In this document: one piece after another, positions 24,407 to 36,499 of the stretch
Layout of the letters: each line of letters begins with the position of its first letter
How positions within the stretch are numbered: the stretch's first letter is position 1
NCBI RefSeq assembly: GCF_029227915.1
Contig: NC_079885.1
Coordinates: 5,024,001-5,088,000 of the forward strand
DNA length: 64,000 nt
Source of the DNA: Hydractinia symbiolongicarpus
Taxonomy: Eukaryota > Cnidaria > Hydrozoa > Anthoathecata > Hydractiniidae
Direction: 5' to 3'
Notes under the pieces: model-generated
Told to the model about the DNA's origin: nothing
Seen by the model: only the letters and a program-made list of their open reading frames with translations
Databases searched by the model: none
Position numbers and translations under genes: made by a program

Positions 24407-26430
24407 CAGAATCAGTTCAATTAAGTCCCACAGTCAATCGTTTCACTGTTAAAAGCGATGCAACCTAGTAATATCCGAAAAATATCGCTAAATACATGTT
24501 GGTACAAATATGCGATGCAACCGTTGTAACTCAAACAGATTTATATCACTAGAAAGTCAATTTAATGTAGTTTTTGAAACTGTTCCTATTTATTGAGCGC
24601 GTGCTAACGGCCAGGATTGATCCCACATTAAAGAAAGACTTATTTATCTAAATTTGTAATAAAAGCGCTACAACAGAATCTAGTGTAATCGCTGAATTCC
24701 AGCAATCATGTCAAATTAAAAAGAATGTTATTTCTCGGAGTCCAATTGGCTCATTTATCACATTTATAAGGTCACAGTCCAGAATCAGTTCAATTAAGTC
24801 CCACAGTCTATCGTTTCACTGTTAAAAGCGATACAACTTAGTAATATCGGAAAAAGGTCACTAAATACATGTTGGTACGAATATGCGACGCAACCGTTGT
24901 AACTCAAACGGTTTGACACCGTCCGAAAGTCAATGAAATGTAGTTTTTGAAACTGTTTCTATTTCTTTAGCGCAAACTAACGGTTACGATTGGTCCCACA
25001 GTAAAAAAATACTTATTTATCTAAATTATTAATTATAGTGCTACCACATAGCCTAGTGTAATCGCTGAATGACAGCAATCAGGTCAAATTAAATGGAATG
25101 TTATTCCTTGGAGACCGGTTGCCTCATTTATCACATCTTTAAGGACACAGTTCAGAATCAGTTCAATTAAGTCCCACAGTCAATCGTTTCACTGTTAAAA
25201 GCGATGCAACCTAGTAATATCCGAAAAATATCGCTAAATACATGTTGGTACAAATATGCGATGCAACCGTGGTAACTCAAACGGATTTATATCACTAGAA
25301 AGTCAATTTAATGAAGTTTTTGAAACTGTTCCTATTTATTGAGCGCGTGCTAACGGCCGGGATTGATCCCACATTAAAGAAAGACTTATTTATCTAAATT
25401 TGTAATAAAAGCGCTACAACAGAATCTAGTGTAATCGCTGAATTCCAGCAATCATGTCAAATTAAAAAGAATGTTATTCCTCGGAGTCCAATTGGCTCAT
25501 TTATCACATTTATACGGTCACAGTCCAGAATCAGTTCAATTAAGTCCCACAGTCTATCGTTTCACTGTTAAAAGCGATGCAACCTAGTAATATCCGAAAA
25601 ATATCGCTAAATACATGTTGGTACAAATATGCGATGCAACCGTTGTAACTCAAACGGATTTATATCACTAGAAAGTCAATTTAATGTAGTTTTTGAAACT
25701 GTTCCTATTTATTGAGCGCGTGCTAACGGCCGGGATTGATCCCACATTAAAGAAAGACTTATTTATCTAAATTTGTAATAAAAGCGCTACCACAGAATCT
25801 AGTGTAATCGCTGAATTCCAGCAATCATGTCAAATTAAAAAGAATGTTATTCCTCGGAGTCCAATTGGCTCATTTATCACATTTATACGGTCACAGTCCA
25901 GAATCAGTTCAATTAAGTCCCACAGTCTATCGTTTCACTGGTAAAAGCGATACAACATAGTAATATCGGAAAAAGGTCACTAAATACATGTTGGTACGAA
26001 TATGCGACGCAACCGTTGTAAGTCAAACGGTTTGACACCGTCCGAAAGTCAATGAAATGTAGTTTTTGAATCTGTTTCTATTTCTTTAGCGCAAACTAAC
26101 GGCTAGGATTGGTCCCACAGTAAAAAATGACTTATTTATCTTAATTTTTAAATAAAGCGCTACCACAGCGCCTAGTGCAATCGCTGCATTCCAGCAATCA
26201 TGTCAAATTAAAAAGAATGTTATTCCTCGGAGTCCAATTGGCTCATTTATCACGTTTACAAGGTCACAGTCCAGAATCAGTTCAATTAAGTCCCACAGTC
26301 AATCGTTTCACTGTTAAAAGCGATACAACTTGGTAATATAGGAAAAAGGTCACTAAATACATGTTGGTACGAATATGTGACGCAACCGTTGTAACACAAA
26401 CAGATTTATATCACTAGAAAGTCAATTTAA
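24407..26430 (+). repeat. Satellite units in C'-D dimer order
   Basis: Units start at 24615 (D), 24988 (C'), 25361 (D), 25734 (D) and 26107 (hybrid). C' units have GGAGACCGGTTGCCTC and end in GGTACAAATATGCGATG. D units begin GATTGATCCCACATTAAAG and have CGGAGTCCAATTGG. The stretch 25188-25560 is nearly repeated as 25561-25933, a direct one-unit duplication with three differences noticed (CCGTGGTAAC/CCGTTGTAAC, ATGAAGTTT/ATGTAGTTT, CTACAACAG/CTACCACAG). Confidence 0.8.
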
Positions 26431-29400
26431 TGTAGTTTTTGAAACTGTTCCTATTTATTGAGCGCGTGCTAACGGCCAGGATTGATCCCACATTAAAGAA
26501 AGACTTATTTATCTAAATTTGTAATAAAAGCGCTACAACAGAATCTAGTGTAATCGCTGAATTCCAGCAATCATGTCAAATTAAGTAGAATGTTATTCCT
26601 TGGAGACCGGTTGCCTCATTTATCACATCTTTAAGGTCACAGTTCAGAATCAGTTCAATTAAGTCCCACAGTCAATCGTTTCACTGTTAAAAGCGATGCA
26701 ATCTAGTAATATCCGAAAAATATCGCTAAATACATGTTGGTACAAATATGCGATGCAACCGTTGTAACTCAAACGGATTTATATCACTAGAAAGTCAATT
26801 TAATGTAGTTTTTGAAACTGTTCCTATTTATTGGGAGCGTGCTAACGGCCAGGATTGATCCCACATTAAAGAAAGACTTATTTATCTAACTTTGTAATAA
26901 AAGCGCTACAACAGAATCTAGTGTAATCGCTGAATTCCAGCAATCATGTCAAATTAAAAAGAATGTTATTCCTCGGAGTCCAATTGGCTCATTTATCACA
27001 TTTATAAGGTCACAGTCCAGAATCAGTTCAATTAAGTCCCAAAGTCTATCGTTTCACTGTTAAAAGCGATACAACTTAGTAATATCGGAAAAAGGTCACT
27101 AAATACATGTTGGTACGAATATGCGACGCAACCGTTGTAACTCAAACGGTTTGACACCGTCCGAAAGTCAATGAAATGTAGTTTTTGAAACTGTTTCTAT
27201 TTCTTTAGCGCAAACTAAAGGTTACGATTGGTCCCACAGTAAAAAAATACTTATTTATCTAAATTATTAATTATAGTGCTACCACATAGCCTAGTGTAAT
27301 CGCTGAATGACAGCAATCAGGTCAAATTAAGTGGAATGTAATTCCTTGGAGACCGGTTGCCTCATTTATCACATCTTTAAGGTCACAGTTCAGAATCAGT
27401 TCAATTAAGTCCCACAGTCAATCGTTTCACTGTTAAAAGCGATGCAACCTAGTAATATCCGAAAAATATCGCTAAATACATGTTGGTACAAATATGCGAT
27501 GCAACCGTTGTAACTCAAACGGATTTATATCACTAGAAAGTCAATTTAATGTAGTTTTTGAAACTGTTCCTATTTATTGAGCGCGTGCTAACGGCCGGGA
27601 TTGATCCCACATTAAAGAAAGATTTATTTATCTAAATTCGTAATAAAAGCGCTACAACAGAATCTAGTGTAATCGCTGAATTCCAGCAATTATGTCAAAT
27701 TAAAAAGATTGTTATTCCTCGGAGTCCAATTGGCTCATTTATCACATTTATACGGTCACAGTCCAGAATCAGTTCAATTAAGTCCCACAGTCTATCGTTT
27801 CACTGTTAAAAGCGATACAACATAGTAATATCGGAAAAAGGTCACTAAATACATGTTGGTACGAATATGCGACGCAACCGTTGTAAGTCAAACGGTTTGA
27901 CACCGTCCGAAAGTCAATGAAATGTAGTTTTTGAAACTGTTTCTATTTCTTTAGCGCAAACTAACGGCTAGGATTGGTCCCACAGTAAAAAATGACTTAT
28001 TTATCTTAATTTTTAAATAAAGCGCTACCACAGCGCCTAGTGTAATCGCTGCATTCCAGCACTGAAGACAAATTAAAAAGAATGTTATTTCTTGGAGTCC
28101 AATTGGCTCATTTATCACATTTAGAAGGTCACAGTCCAGAATCAGTTCAATTAAGTCCCACAGTCTATCGTTTCACTGTTAAAAGCGATACAACTTAGTA
28201 ATATCGGAAAAAGGTCACTAAATACATGTTGGTACGAATATGCGACGCAACCGTTGTAACTCAAACGGTTTGACGCAGTCAGAAAGTCAATGAAATGTAG
28301 TTTTTGAAACTGTTTCTATTTCTTCAGCGCAAACTAATGGCTAGGATTGGTCCCACAGTAAAAAATGACTTATTTATCTTAATTTTTAAATAAAGCGCTA
28401 CCACAGCGCCCAGTGTAATCGCCTAGTTCCAGCAATCATGTCAAATTAAGAAGAATGTTATTTCTTGTAGTCAAACTAGCTCATTTATCACATTTATAAG
28501 GTCAAAGTCCAAAATCAGTTCAATTAAGTCCCACAGTCAATTGTTTCACTGTTAAAAGCGATGCAACCAAGTAATATCCAAAAAATATGGCTAAGTACAT
28601 ATTGGTACGAATATGTGACGTAACCGTTGTAACTCAAACGGTTTGACACCGTTAGAAGGTCAATGAAATGTAGTTTTTGAAACTGTCTCTATTTGTTTAG
28701 CGCGAACTAACGGCTACGATTGGTCCCACAGTAAAAAAAGACTTATTTATCTAAATTATTAATTAAAGTGCTACCACAGAGCCTAGTGTAATCGCTAAAT
28801 GACAGCAAGCAGGTCAAATTAAGTAGAATGTTATTCCTTGGAGACCGGTTGCCTCATTTATCACATCTTTAAGGTCACAGTTCAGAATCAGTTCAATTAA
28901 GTCCCACAGTCAATCGTTTCACTGTTAAAAGCGATGCAACCTAGTAATATCCGAAAAATATCGCTAAATACATGTTGGTACAAATATGCGATGCAACGGT
29001 TGTAACTCAAACGGATTTATATCACTAGAAAGTCAATTTAATGTAGTTTTTGAAACTGTTCCTATTTATTGAGCGCGTGCTAACGGCCAGGATTGATCTC
29101 ACATTAAAGAAAGACTTATTTATCTAAATTTGTTATAAAAGCGCTACAACAGAATCTAGTGTAATCGCTGAATTCCAGCAATCATGTCAAATTAAAAAGA
29201 ATGTTATTCCTCGGAGTCCAATTGGCTCATTTATCACATTTATAAGGTCACAGTCCAGAATCAGTTCAATTAAGTCCCACAGTCTATCGTTTCACTGTTA
29301 GAAGCGATACAACTTAGTAATATCGGAAAAAGGTCACTAAATACATGTTGGTACGAATATGCGACGCAAACGTTGTAACTCAAACGGTTTGACACCGTCC

Positions 29401-30209
29401 GAAAGTCAATGAAATGTAGTTTTTGAAACTGTTTCTATTTCTTTAGCGCAAACTAACGGCTAGGATTGGTCCCACAGTAAAAAATGACTTATTTATCTTA
29501 ATTTTTAAATAAAGCGCTACCACAGCGCCTAGTGTAATCGCTGCATTCCAGCAATTAAGACAAATTAAAAAGAATGTTATTCCTTGGAGTCCAATTGGCT
29601 CATTTATCACATTTAGAAGGTCACAGTCCAGAATCACTTCACTTAACTCCAACAGTCAATCGTTTCACTCATAAAAGCGATACAACTTAGTAATATCGGA
29701 AAAAAATCACTAAATACATGTTGGTACGAATATGTGACGCAACCGTTGTAACTTAAACGGATTGACACCGTTAGAAAGTCAATGAAATGTAATTTTTGAA
29801 ACTGTTTCTATTTCTTCAGCGCAAACTAATGGCTAGGATTGGTCCCACAGCAAAAAATGACTTATTTATCTTAATTTTTAAATAAAGCGCTACCACAGCG
29901 GCCAGTGTAAACGCCTAGTTCCAGCAATCATGTCAAATTAAGAAGAATGTTATTTCTTGTAGTCAAACTAGCTCATTTATCACATTTATAAGGTCAAAGT
30001 CCAAAATCAGTTCAATTAAGTCCCACAGTCTATCGTTTCACTGTTAAAAGCGATGCAACCAAGTAATATCCAAAAAATATGGCTAAATACATGTTCGTAC
30101 GAATATGCGACGCAACCGTTACAACTCAAACGGTTTGACACCGTCAGAAAGTCAATGAAATGTAGTTTTTGAAACTGTTTCTATTTCTTTAGCGCAAACT
30201 AACGGCTAG

Positions 30210-33200
30210 GATTGGTCCCACAGTAAAAAATGACTTATTTATCCTAATTTTTAAATAAAGCGCTACCACAGCGCCTAGTGTAATCGCTGAGTTCCAGCAA
30301 TCATGTCAAATTAAGAAGAATGTTATTTCTTGTAGTCCAATTGGCTCATTTATCACATTTACAAGGTCACAGTCCAGAATCAGTTTAATTAAGTCCCACA
30401 GTCAATCGTTTCACTGTTAAAAGCGATACAACTTGGTAATATAGGAAAAAGGTCACTAAATACATGTTGGTACGAATATGTGACGCAACCGTTGTAACTC
30501 AAACGGTTTGACACCGTTAGAAAGTCAATGAAATGTAGTTTTTGAAACTGTCTCTATTTGTTTAGCGCGAACTAACGGCTACGATTGGTCCCACAGTAAA
30601 AAATGACTTATTTATCTTAATTTTTAAATAAAGCGCTACCACAGCGCCCAGTGTAATCGCCTAGTTCCAGCAATCATGTCAAATTAAGAAGAATGTTATT
30701 TCTTGTAGTCCAATTGGCTCATTTATCACATTTACAAGGTCACAGTCCAGAATCAGTTTAATTAAGTCCCACAGTCAATCGTTTCACTGTTAAAAGCGAT
30801 ACAACTTGGTAATATAGGAAAAAGGTCACTAAATACATGTTGGTACGAATATGTGACGCAACCGTTGTAACTCAAACGGTTTGACACCGTTAGAAAGTCA
30901 ATGAAATGTAGTTTTTGAAACTGTCTCTATTTGTTTAGCGCGAACTAACGGCTACGATTGGTCCCACAGTAAAAAATGACTTATTTATCTTAATTTTTAA
31001 ATAAAGCGCTACCACAGCGCCCAGTGTAATCGCCTAGTTCCAGCAATCATGTCAAATTAAGAAGAATGTTATTTCTTGTAGTCAAACTAGCTCATTTATC
31101 ACATTTATAAGGTCAAAGTCCAAAATCAGTTCAATTAAGTCCCACAGTCAATCATTTCACTGTTAAAAGCGATGCAACCAAGTAATATCCAAAAATTATG
31201 GCTAAATACATGTTGGTACGAATATGCGACGCAACCGTTGCAACTCAAACGGTTTGACACCGTCAGAAAGTCAATGAAATGTAGTTTTTGAAACTGTTTC
31301 TATTTCTTTAGCGCAAACTAACGGCTAGGATTGGTCCCACAGTAAAAAATGACATATTTATCTTAATTTTTAAATAAAGCGCTACCACAGCGCCTAGTGT
31401 AATCGCTGAGTTCCAGCAATCATGTCAAATTAAGAAGAATGTTATTTCTTGTAGTCCAATTGGCTCATTTATCACATTTACAAGGTCACAGTCCAGAATC
31501 AGTTTAATTAAGTCCCACAGTCAATCGTTTCACTGTTAAAAGCGATACAACTTGGTAATATAGGAAAAAGGTCACTAAATACATGTTGGTACGAATATGG
31601 GACGCAACTGTTGTAACTCAAACGGTTTGACACCGTTAGAAGGTCAATGAAATGTAGTTTTTGAAACTGTCTCTATTTGTTTAGCGCGAACTAACGGCTA
31701 CGATTGGTCCCACAGTAAAAAATGACTTATTTATCTTAATTTTTAAATAAAGCGCTACCACAGCGCCCAGTGTAATCGCCTAGTTCCAGCAATCATGTCA
31801 AATTAAGAAGAATGTTATTTCTTGTAGTCCAATTGGCTCATTTATCACATTTACAAGGTCACAGTCCAGAATCAGTTTAATTAAGTCCCACAGTCAATCG
31901 TTTCACTGTTAAAAGCGATACAACTTGGTAATATAGGAAAAAGGTCACTAAATACATGTTGGTACGAATATGTGACGCAACCGTTGTAACTCAAACGGTT
32001 TGAAACCGTTAGAAAGTCAATGAAATGTAGTTTTTGAAACTGTCTCTATTTGTTTAGCGCGAACTAACGGCTACGATTGGTCCCACAGTAAAAAATGACT
32101 TATTTATCTTAATTTTTAAATAAAGCGCTACCACAGCGCCCAGTGTAATCGCCTAGTTCCAGCAATCATGTCAAATTAAGAAGAATGTTATTTCTTGTAG
32201 TCAAACTAGCTCATTTATCACATTTATAAGGTCAAAGTCCAAAATCAGTTCAATTAAGTCCCACAGTCAATCATTTCACTGTTAAAAGCGATGCAACCAA
32301 GTAATATCCAAAAATTATGGCTAAATACATGTTGGTACGAATATGCGACGCAACCGTTGCAACTCAAACGGTTTGACACCGTCAGAAAGTCAATGAAATG
32401 TAGTTTTTGAAACTGTTTCTATTTCTTTAGCGCAAACTAACGGCTAGGATTGGTCCCACAGTAAAAAATGACATATTTATCTTAATTTTTAAATAAAGCG
32501 CTACCACAGCGCTTAGTGTAATCGCTGAGTTCCAGCAATCATGTCAAATTAAGAAGAATGTTATTTCTTGTAGTCCAATTGGCTCATTTATCACATTTAC
32601 AAGGTCACAGTCCAGAATCAGTTTAATTAAGTCCCACAGTCAATCGTTTCACTGTTAAAAGCGATACAACTTGGTAATATAGGAAAAAGGTCACTAAATA
32701 CATGTTGGTACGAATATGTGACGCAACTGTTGTAACTCAAACGGTTTGACACCGTTAGAAGGTCAATGAAATGTAGTTTTTGAAACTGTCTCTATTTGTT
32801 TAGCGCGAACTAACGGCTACGATTGGTCCCACAGTAAAAAATGACTTATTTATCTTAATTTTTAAATAAAGCGCTACCACAGCGCCCAGTGTAATCGCCT
32901 AGTTCCAGCAATCATGTCAAATTAAGAAGAATGTTATTTCTTGTAGTCAAACTAGCTCATTTATCACATTTATAAGGTCAAAGTCCAAAATCAGTTCAAT
33001 TAAGTCCCACAGTCAATCATTTCACTGTTAAAAGCGATGCAACCAAGTAATATCCAAAAATTATGGCTAAATACATGTTGGTACGAATATGCGACGCAAC
33101 CGTTGCAACTCAAACGGTTTGACACCGTCAGAAAGTCAATGAAATGTAGTTTTTGAAACTGTTTCTATTTCTTTAGCGCAAACTAACGGCTAGGATTGGT

Positions 33201-33939
33201 CCCACAGTAAAAAATGACATATTTATCTTAATTTTTAATTAAACCGCTACCACAGCGCCTAGTGTAATCGCTGAGTTCCAGCAATCATGTCAAATTAAGA
33301 AAAATGTTATTCCTTGGAGTCCAATTGGCTCATTTATCACATTTACAAGGTCACAGTCCAGAATCAGTTTAATTAAGTCCCACAGTCAATCGTTTCACTG
33401 TTAAAAGCGATACAACTTGGTAATATAGGAAAAAGGTCACTAAATACATGTTGGTACGAATATGTGACGCAACCGTTGTAACTCAAACGGTTTGACACCG
33501 TTAGAAGGTCAATGAAATGTAGTTTTTGAAACTGTCTCTATTTGTTTAGCGCAAACTAACGGCTACGATTGGTCCCACAGTAAAAAATGACTTATTTATC
33601 TTAATTTTGAAATAAAGCGCTACCACAGCGCCCAGTGTAATCGCCTAGTTCTAGCAATCATGTCAAATTAAGAAGAATGTTATTTCTTGTAGTCAAACTA
33701 GCTCGTTTATCACATTTATAAGGTCAAAGTCCAAAATCAGTTCAATTAAGTCCCACAGTCAATCGTTTCACTGTTAAAAGCGATGCAACCAAGTAATATC
33801 CAAAAAATATGGCTAAATACATGTTGGTACGAATATGCGACGCAACCGTTGCAACTCAAACGGTTTGACACCGTCAGAAAGTCAATGAAATGTAGTTTTT
33901 GAAAGTGTTTCTCTTTTTTTAGCGCAAACTAACGGCTAG
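30210..33939 (+). repeat. Nested 3-unit and 2-unit repeats (E-E'-G, E-G), copy 1
   Basis: Units at 30210 (E), 30583 (E'), 30956 (G), 31329 (E), 31702 (E'), 32075 (G), 32448 (E), 32821 (G), 33194 (E), 33567 (G). E has GACATATTT or TATCCTAAT, CGCTGAGTTCC and AACTTGGTAATATAGG. E' has CGCCTAGTTCC but GTAGTCCAATTGG and AACTTGGTAATATAGG. G has GTAGTCAAACTAGC, CCAAAAATTATGG or CCAAAAAATATGG, and GTTGCAACTC. The order is a 1119-bp trimer twice, then a 746-bp dimer twice. E' is itself a left-G/right-E hybrid. Confidence 0.85.
30310..30533 (+). repeat. Patch differing between the two 10-kb copies (probable conversion tract)
   Basis: Eight base differences from 40379-40602 fall within 224 bp: CAAATT/CAATTT, AAGAAG/AAGAAA, TTTCTTGTAG/TTCCTTGGAG (two), TTGGCTC/TTAGCTC, TATGTGACG/TATGGGACG, CAACCG/CAACTG and AAAGTC/AAGGTC. 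In copy 1 every one of these bases matches the neighbouring unit at 30583. I saw no other differences across the remaining 9.8 kb in the lines compared, though I did not compare every base. Confidence 0.75.
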
Positions 33940-35057
33940 GATTGGTCCCACACTAAAAAATGACATATTTATCTTAATTTTTAAATAAACCGCTACCACA
34001 GGGCCTAGTGTAATCGCTGAGTTCCAGCAATCATGTCAAATTAAGAAAAATGTTATTCCTTGGAGTCCAATTGGCTCATTTATCACATTTAGAAGGTCAC
34101 AGTCCAGAATCAGTTTACTTAACTCCAACAGTCAATCGTTTCACTCATATAAGCGATACAAATTAGTAATATCGGAAAAAAATCACTAAATACATGTTGG
34201 TACGAATATGTGACGCAAGCGTTGTAACTCAAACGGATTGACACCGTTAGAAAGTCAATGAAATGTAGTTTTTGAAACTGTTCCTATTGATTGAGCGCGT
34301 GCTAACGGCCAGGATTGGTCCCACATTAAAGAAAGACTTATTTATCTAAATTTGTAATAAAAGCGCTACCACAGAATCTAGTGTAATCGCTGAATTCCAG
34401 CAATCATGTCAAATTAAAAAGAATGTTATTCCTCGGAGTCCAATTGGCTCATTTATCACATATATAAGGTCACAGTCCAGAATCAGTTCAATTAAGTCCC
34501 ACAGTCTATCGTTTCACTGTTAAAACGATGCAACTTGGTAATATAGGAAAAAGGTCACTAAATACATGTGGGTACGAATATGTGACGCAACCGTTGTAAC
34601 TCAAACGGTTTGACACCGTTAGAAAGTCAATGAAATTTAGTTTTTGAAACTGTCTCTATTTGTTCAGCGCGAACTAACGGCTACGATTGGTCCCACAGTA
34701 AAAAAAGAATTGTTTATCTAAATTAGTAATTAAAGTGCTACCACAGAGCCTAGTGTAATCGCTGAATGACAGCAATCATGTCAAATTAAGAAGAATGTTA
34801 TTCCTTGGAGTCCGGTTGGCTCATTTATCACATCTTTAAGGTCACAGTTCAGAATCAGTTCAATTTAGTCCCACAGTCAATCGTTTCACTGTTAAAAGCG
34901 ATGCAACCTAGTAATATCCGAAAAATATCGCTAAATACATGTTGGTACGAATATGTGACGCAACCGTTGTAACTCAAGCGGATTTTTACTGCTAGAAAGT
35001 CAATAAAATGTAGTTTTTGAAACTGTTCCCATTTATTCCGCGCGAACTCACGGCTAG
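33940..35057 (+). repeat. 3-unit duplication, copy 1 (1118 bp)
   Basis: Units at 33940, 34313 (372 bp) and 34685. The first reads ACATATTTATC and ACAGGGCCTAGTG, then turns into an F-like right half (CTCATATAAGCG). The second is D with GTTAAAACGATGCAAC, a one-base loss. The third is a C-like unit with a type A end. The first two return at 35058 at an offset of 1118 bp. The same set returns at 44009 in the second 10-kb copy. Confidence 0.85.
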
Positions 35058-35780
35058 GATTGGTCCCACAGTAAAAAAAGACATATTTATCTTAATTTTT
35101 AAATAAAGCGCTACCACAGGGCCTAGTGTAATCGCTGAGTTCCAGCAATCATGTCAAATTAAGAAAAATGTTATTCCTTGGAGTCCAATTGGCTCATTTA
35201 TCACATTTAGAAGGTCACAGTCCAGAATCAGTTTACTTAACTCCAACAGTCAATCGTTTCACTCATAAAAGCGATACAAATTAGTAATATCGGAAAAAAA
35301 TCACTAAATACATGTTGGTACGAATATGTGACGCAAGCGTTGTAACTCAAACGGATTGACACCGTTAGAAAGTCAATGAAATGTAGTTTTTGAAACTGTT
35401 CCTATTGATTGAGCGCGTGCTAACGGCCAGGATTGGTCCCACATTAAAGAAAGACTTATTTATCTAAATTTGTAATAAAAGCGCTACCACAGAATCTAGT
35501 GTAATCGCTGAATTCCAGCAATCATGTCAAATTAAAAAGAATGTTATTCCTCGGAGTCCAATTGGCTCATTTATCACATATATAAGGTCACAGTCCAGAA
35601 TCAGTTCAATTAAGTCCCACAGTCTATCGTTTCACTGTTAAAACGATGCAACTTGGTAATATAGGAAAAAGGTCACTAAATACATGTTGGTACGAATATG
35701 TGACGCAACCGTTGTAACTCAAACGGTTTGACACCGTTAGAAAGTCAATGAAATGTAGTTTTTGAAACTGTTTCTATTTC
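35058..35780 (+). repeat. 3-unit duplication, copy 2 (partial, about 720 bp)
   Basis: Matches 33940 to about 34660 at offset 1118, including ACAGGGCCTAGTG, the one-base loss TTAAAACGATGCAAC (34520 and 35638) and CACATATATAAGG. It leaves the match near 35780, where the end becomes TTTCTATTTCTTCAGCG in place of TCTCTATTTGTTCAGCG. Single differences include CTCATAAAAGCG against CTCATATAAGCG and ATGTTGGTACG against ATGTGGGTACG. Confidence 0.82.
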
Positions 35781-36499
35781 TTCAGCGCAAACTAATGGCT
35801 AGGATTGGTTCCACAGTAAAAAATGACTTATTTATCTTAATTTTTAAATAAAGCGCTACCACAGCGCCTAGTGTAATCGCTGCATTCCAGCAATTAAGAC
35901 AAATTAAGAAGAAAGTTATTTCTTGTAGTCAAACTAGCTCATTTATCACATTTATAAGGTCAAAGTCCAAAATCAGTTCAATTAAGTCCCACAGTCAATC
36001 GTTTCACTGTTAAAAGCAATGCAACCAAGTAATATCCAAAAAATATGGCTAAATACATGTTCGTACGAATATGCGACGCAACCGTTGCAACTCAAACGGT
36101 TTGACACCGTCAGAAAGTCAATGAAATGTAGTTTTTGAAACTGTTTCTATTTCTTTAGCGCAAACTAACGGCTAGGATTGGTCCCACAGTAAAAAATGAC
36201 TTATTTATCTTAATTTTTAAATAAAGCGCTACCACAGCGCCTAGTGTAATCGCTGAATGACAGCAATCATGTCAAATTAAGAAGAATGTTATTCCTTGGA
36301 GTCCGGTTGGCTCATTTATCACATCTTTAAGGTCACAGTTCAGAATCAGTTCAATTTAGTCCCACAGTCAATCGTTTCACTGTTAAAAGCGATGCAACCT
36401 AGTAATATCCGAAAAATATCGCTAAATACATGTTGGTACGAATATGCGACGCAACCGTTGTAACTCAAACGGTTTGACACAGTCAGAAATTCAATGAAA

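Larger units (their letters stand above)
26431..36499 (+). repeat. 10,069-bp tandem duplication (27 units), copy 1
   Basis: The block from TGTAGTTTTTGAAACTGTT at 26431 recurs at 36500, an offset of 10,069 bp = 27 x 373 - 2. The two missing bases are one-base losses (TTAAAACGATGCAAC) in the units at 34313 and 35431. Marks found at the same offset in both copies include TTGGGAGCGTGC (26831), AAACTAAAGGTTACG, GTGGAATGTAATTCC, GATTTATTTATC, ACATATTGGTACG, GACAGCAAGCAGG, TTAGAAGCG, GCAAACGTTG, GTTTGAAACCG, GTGTTTCTCTTTT, CTCATATAAGCG, ATGTGGGTACG, TTCCGCGCGAACTCACGG and GGATTGGTTCC. The only differences found lie at 30310-30533. Confidence 0.93.
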
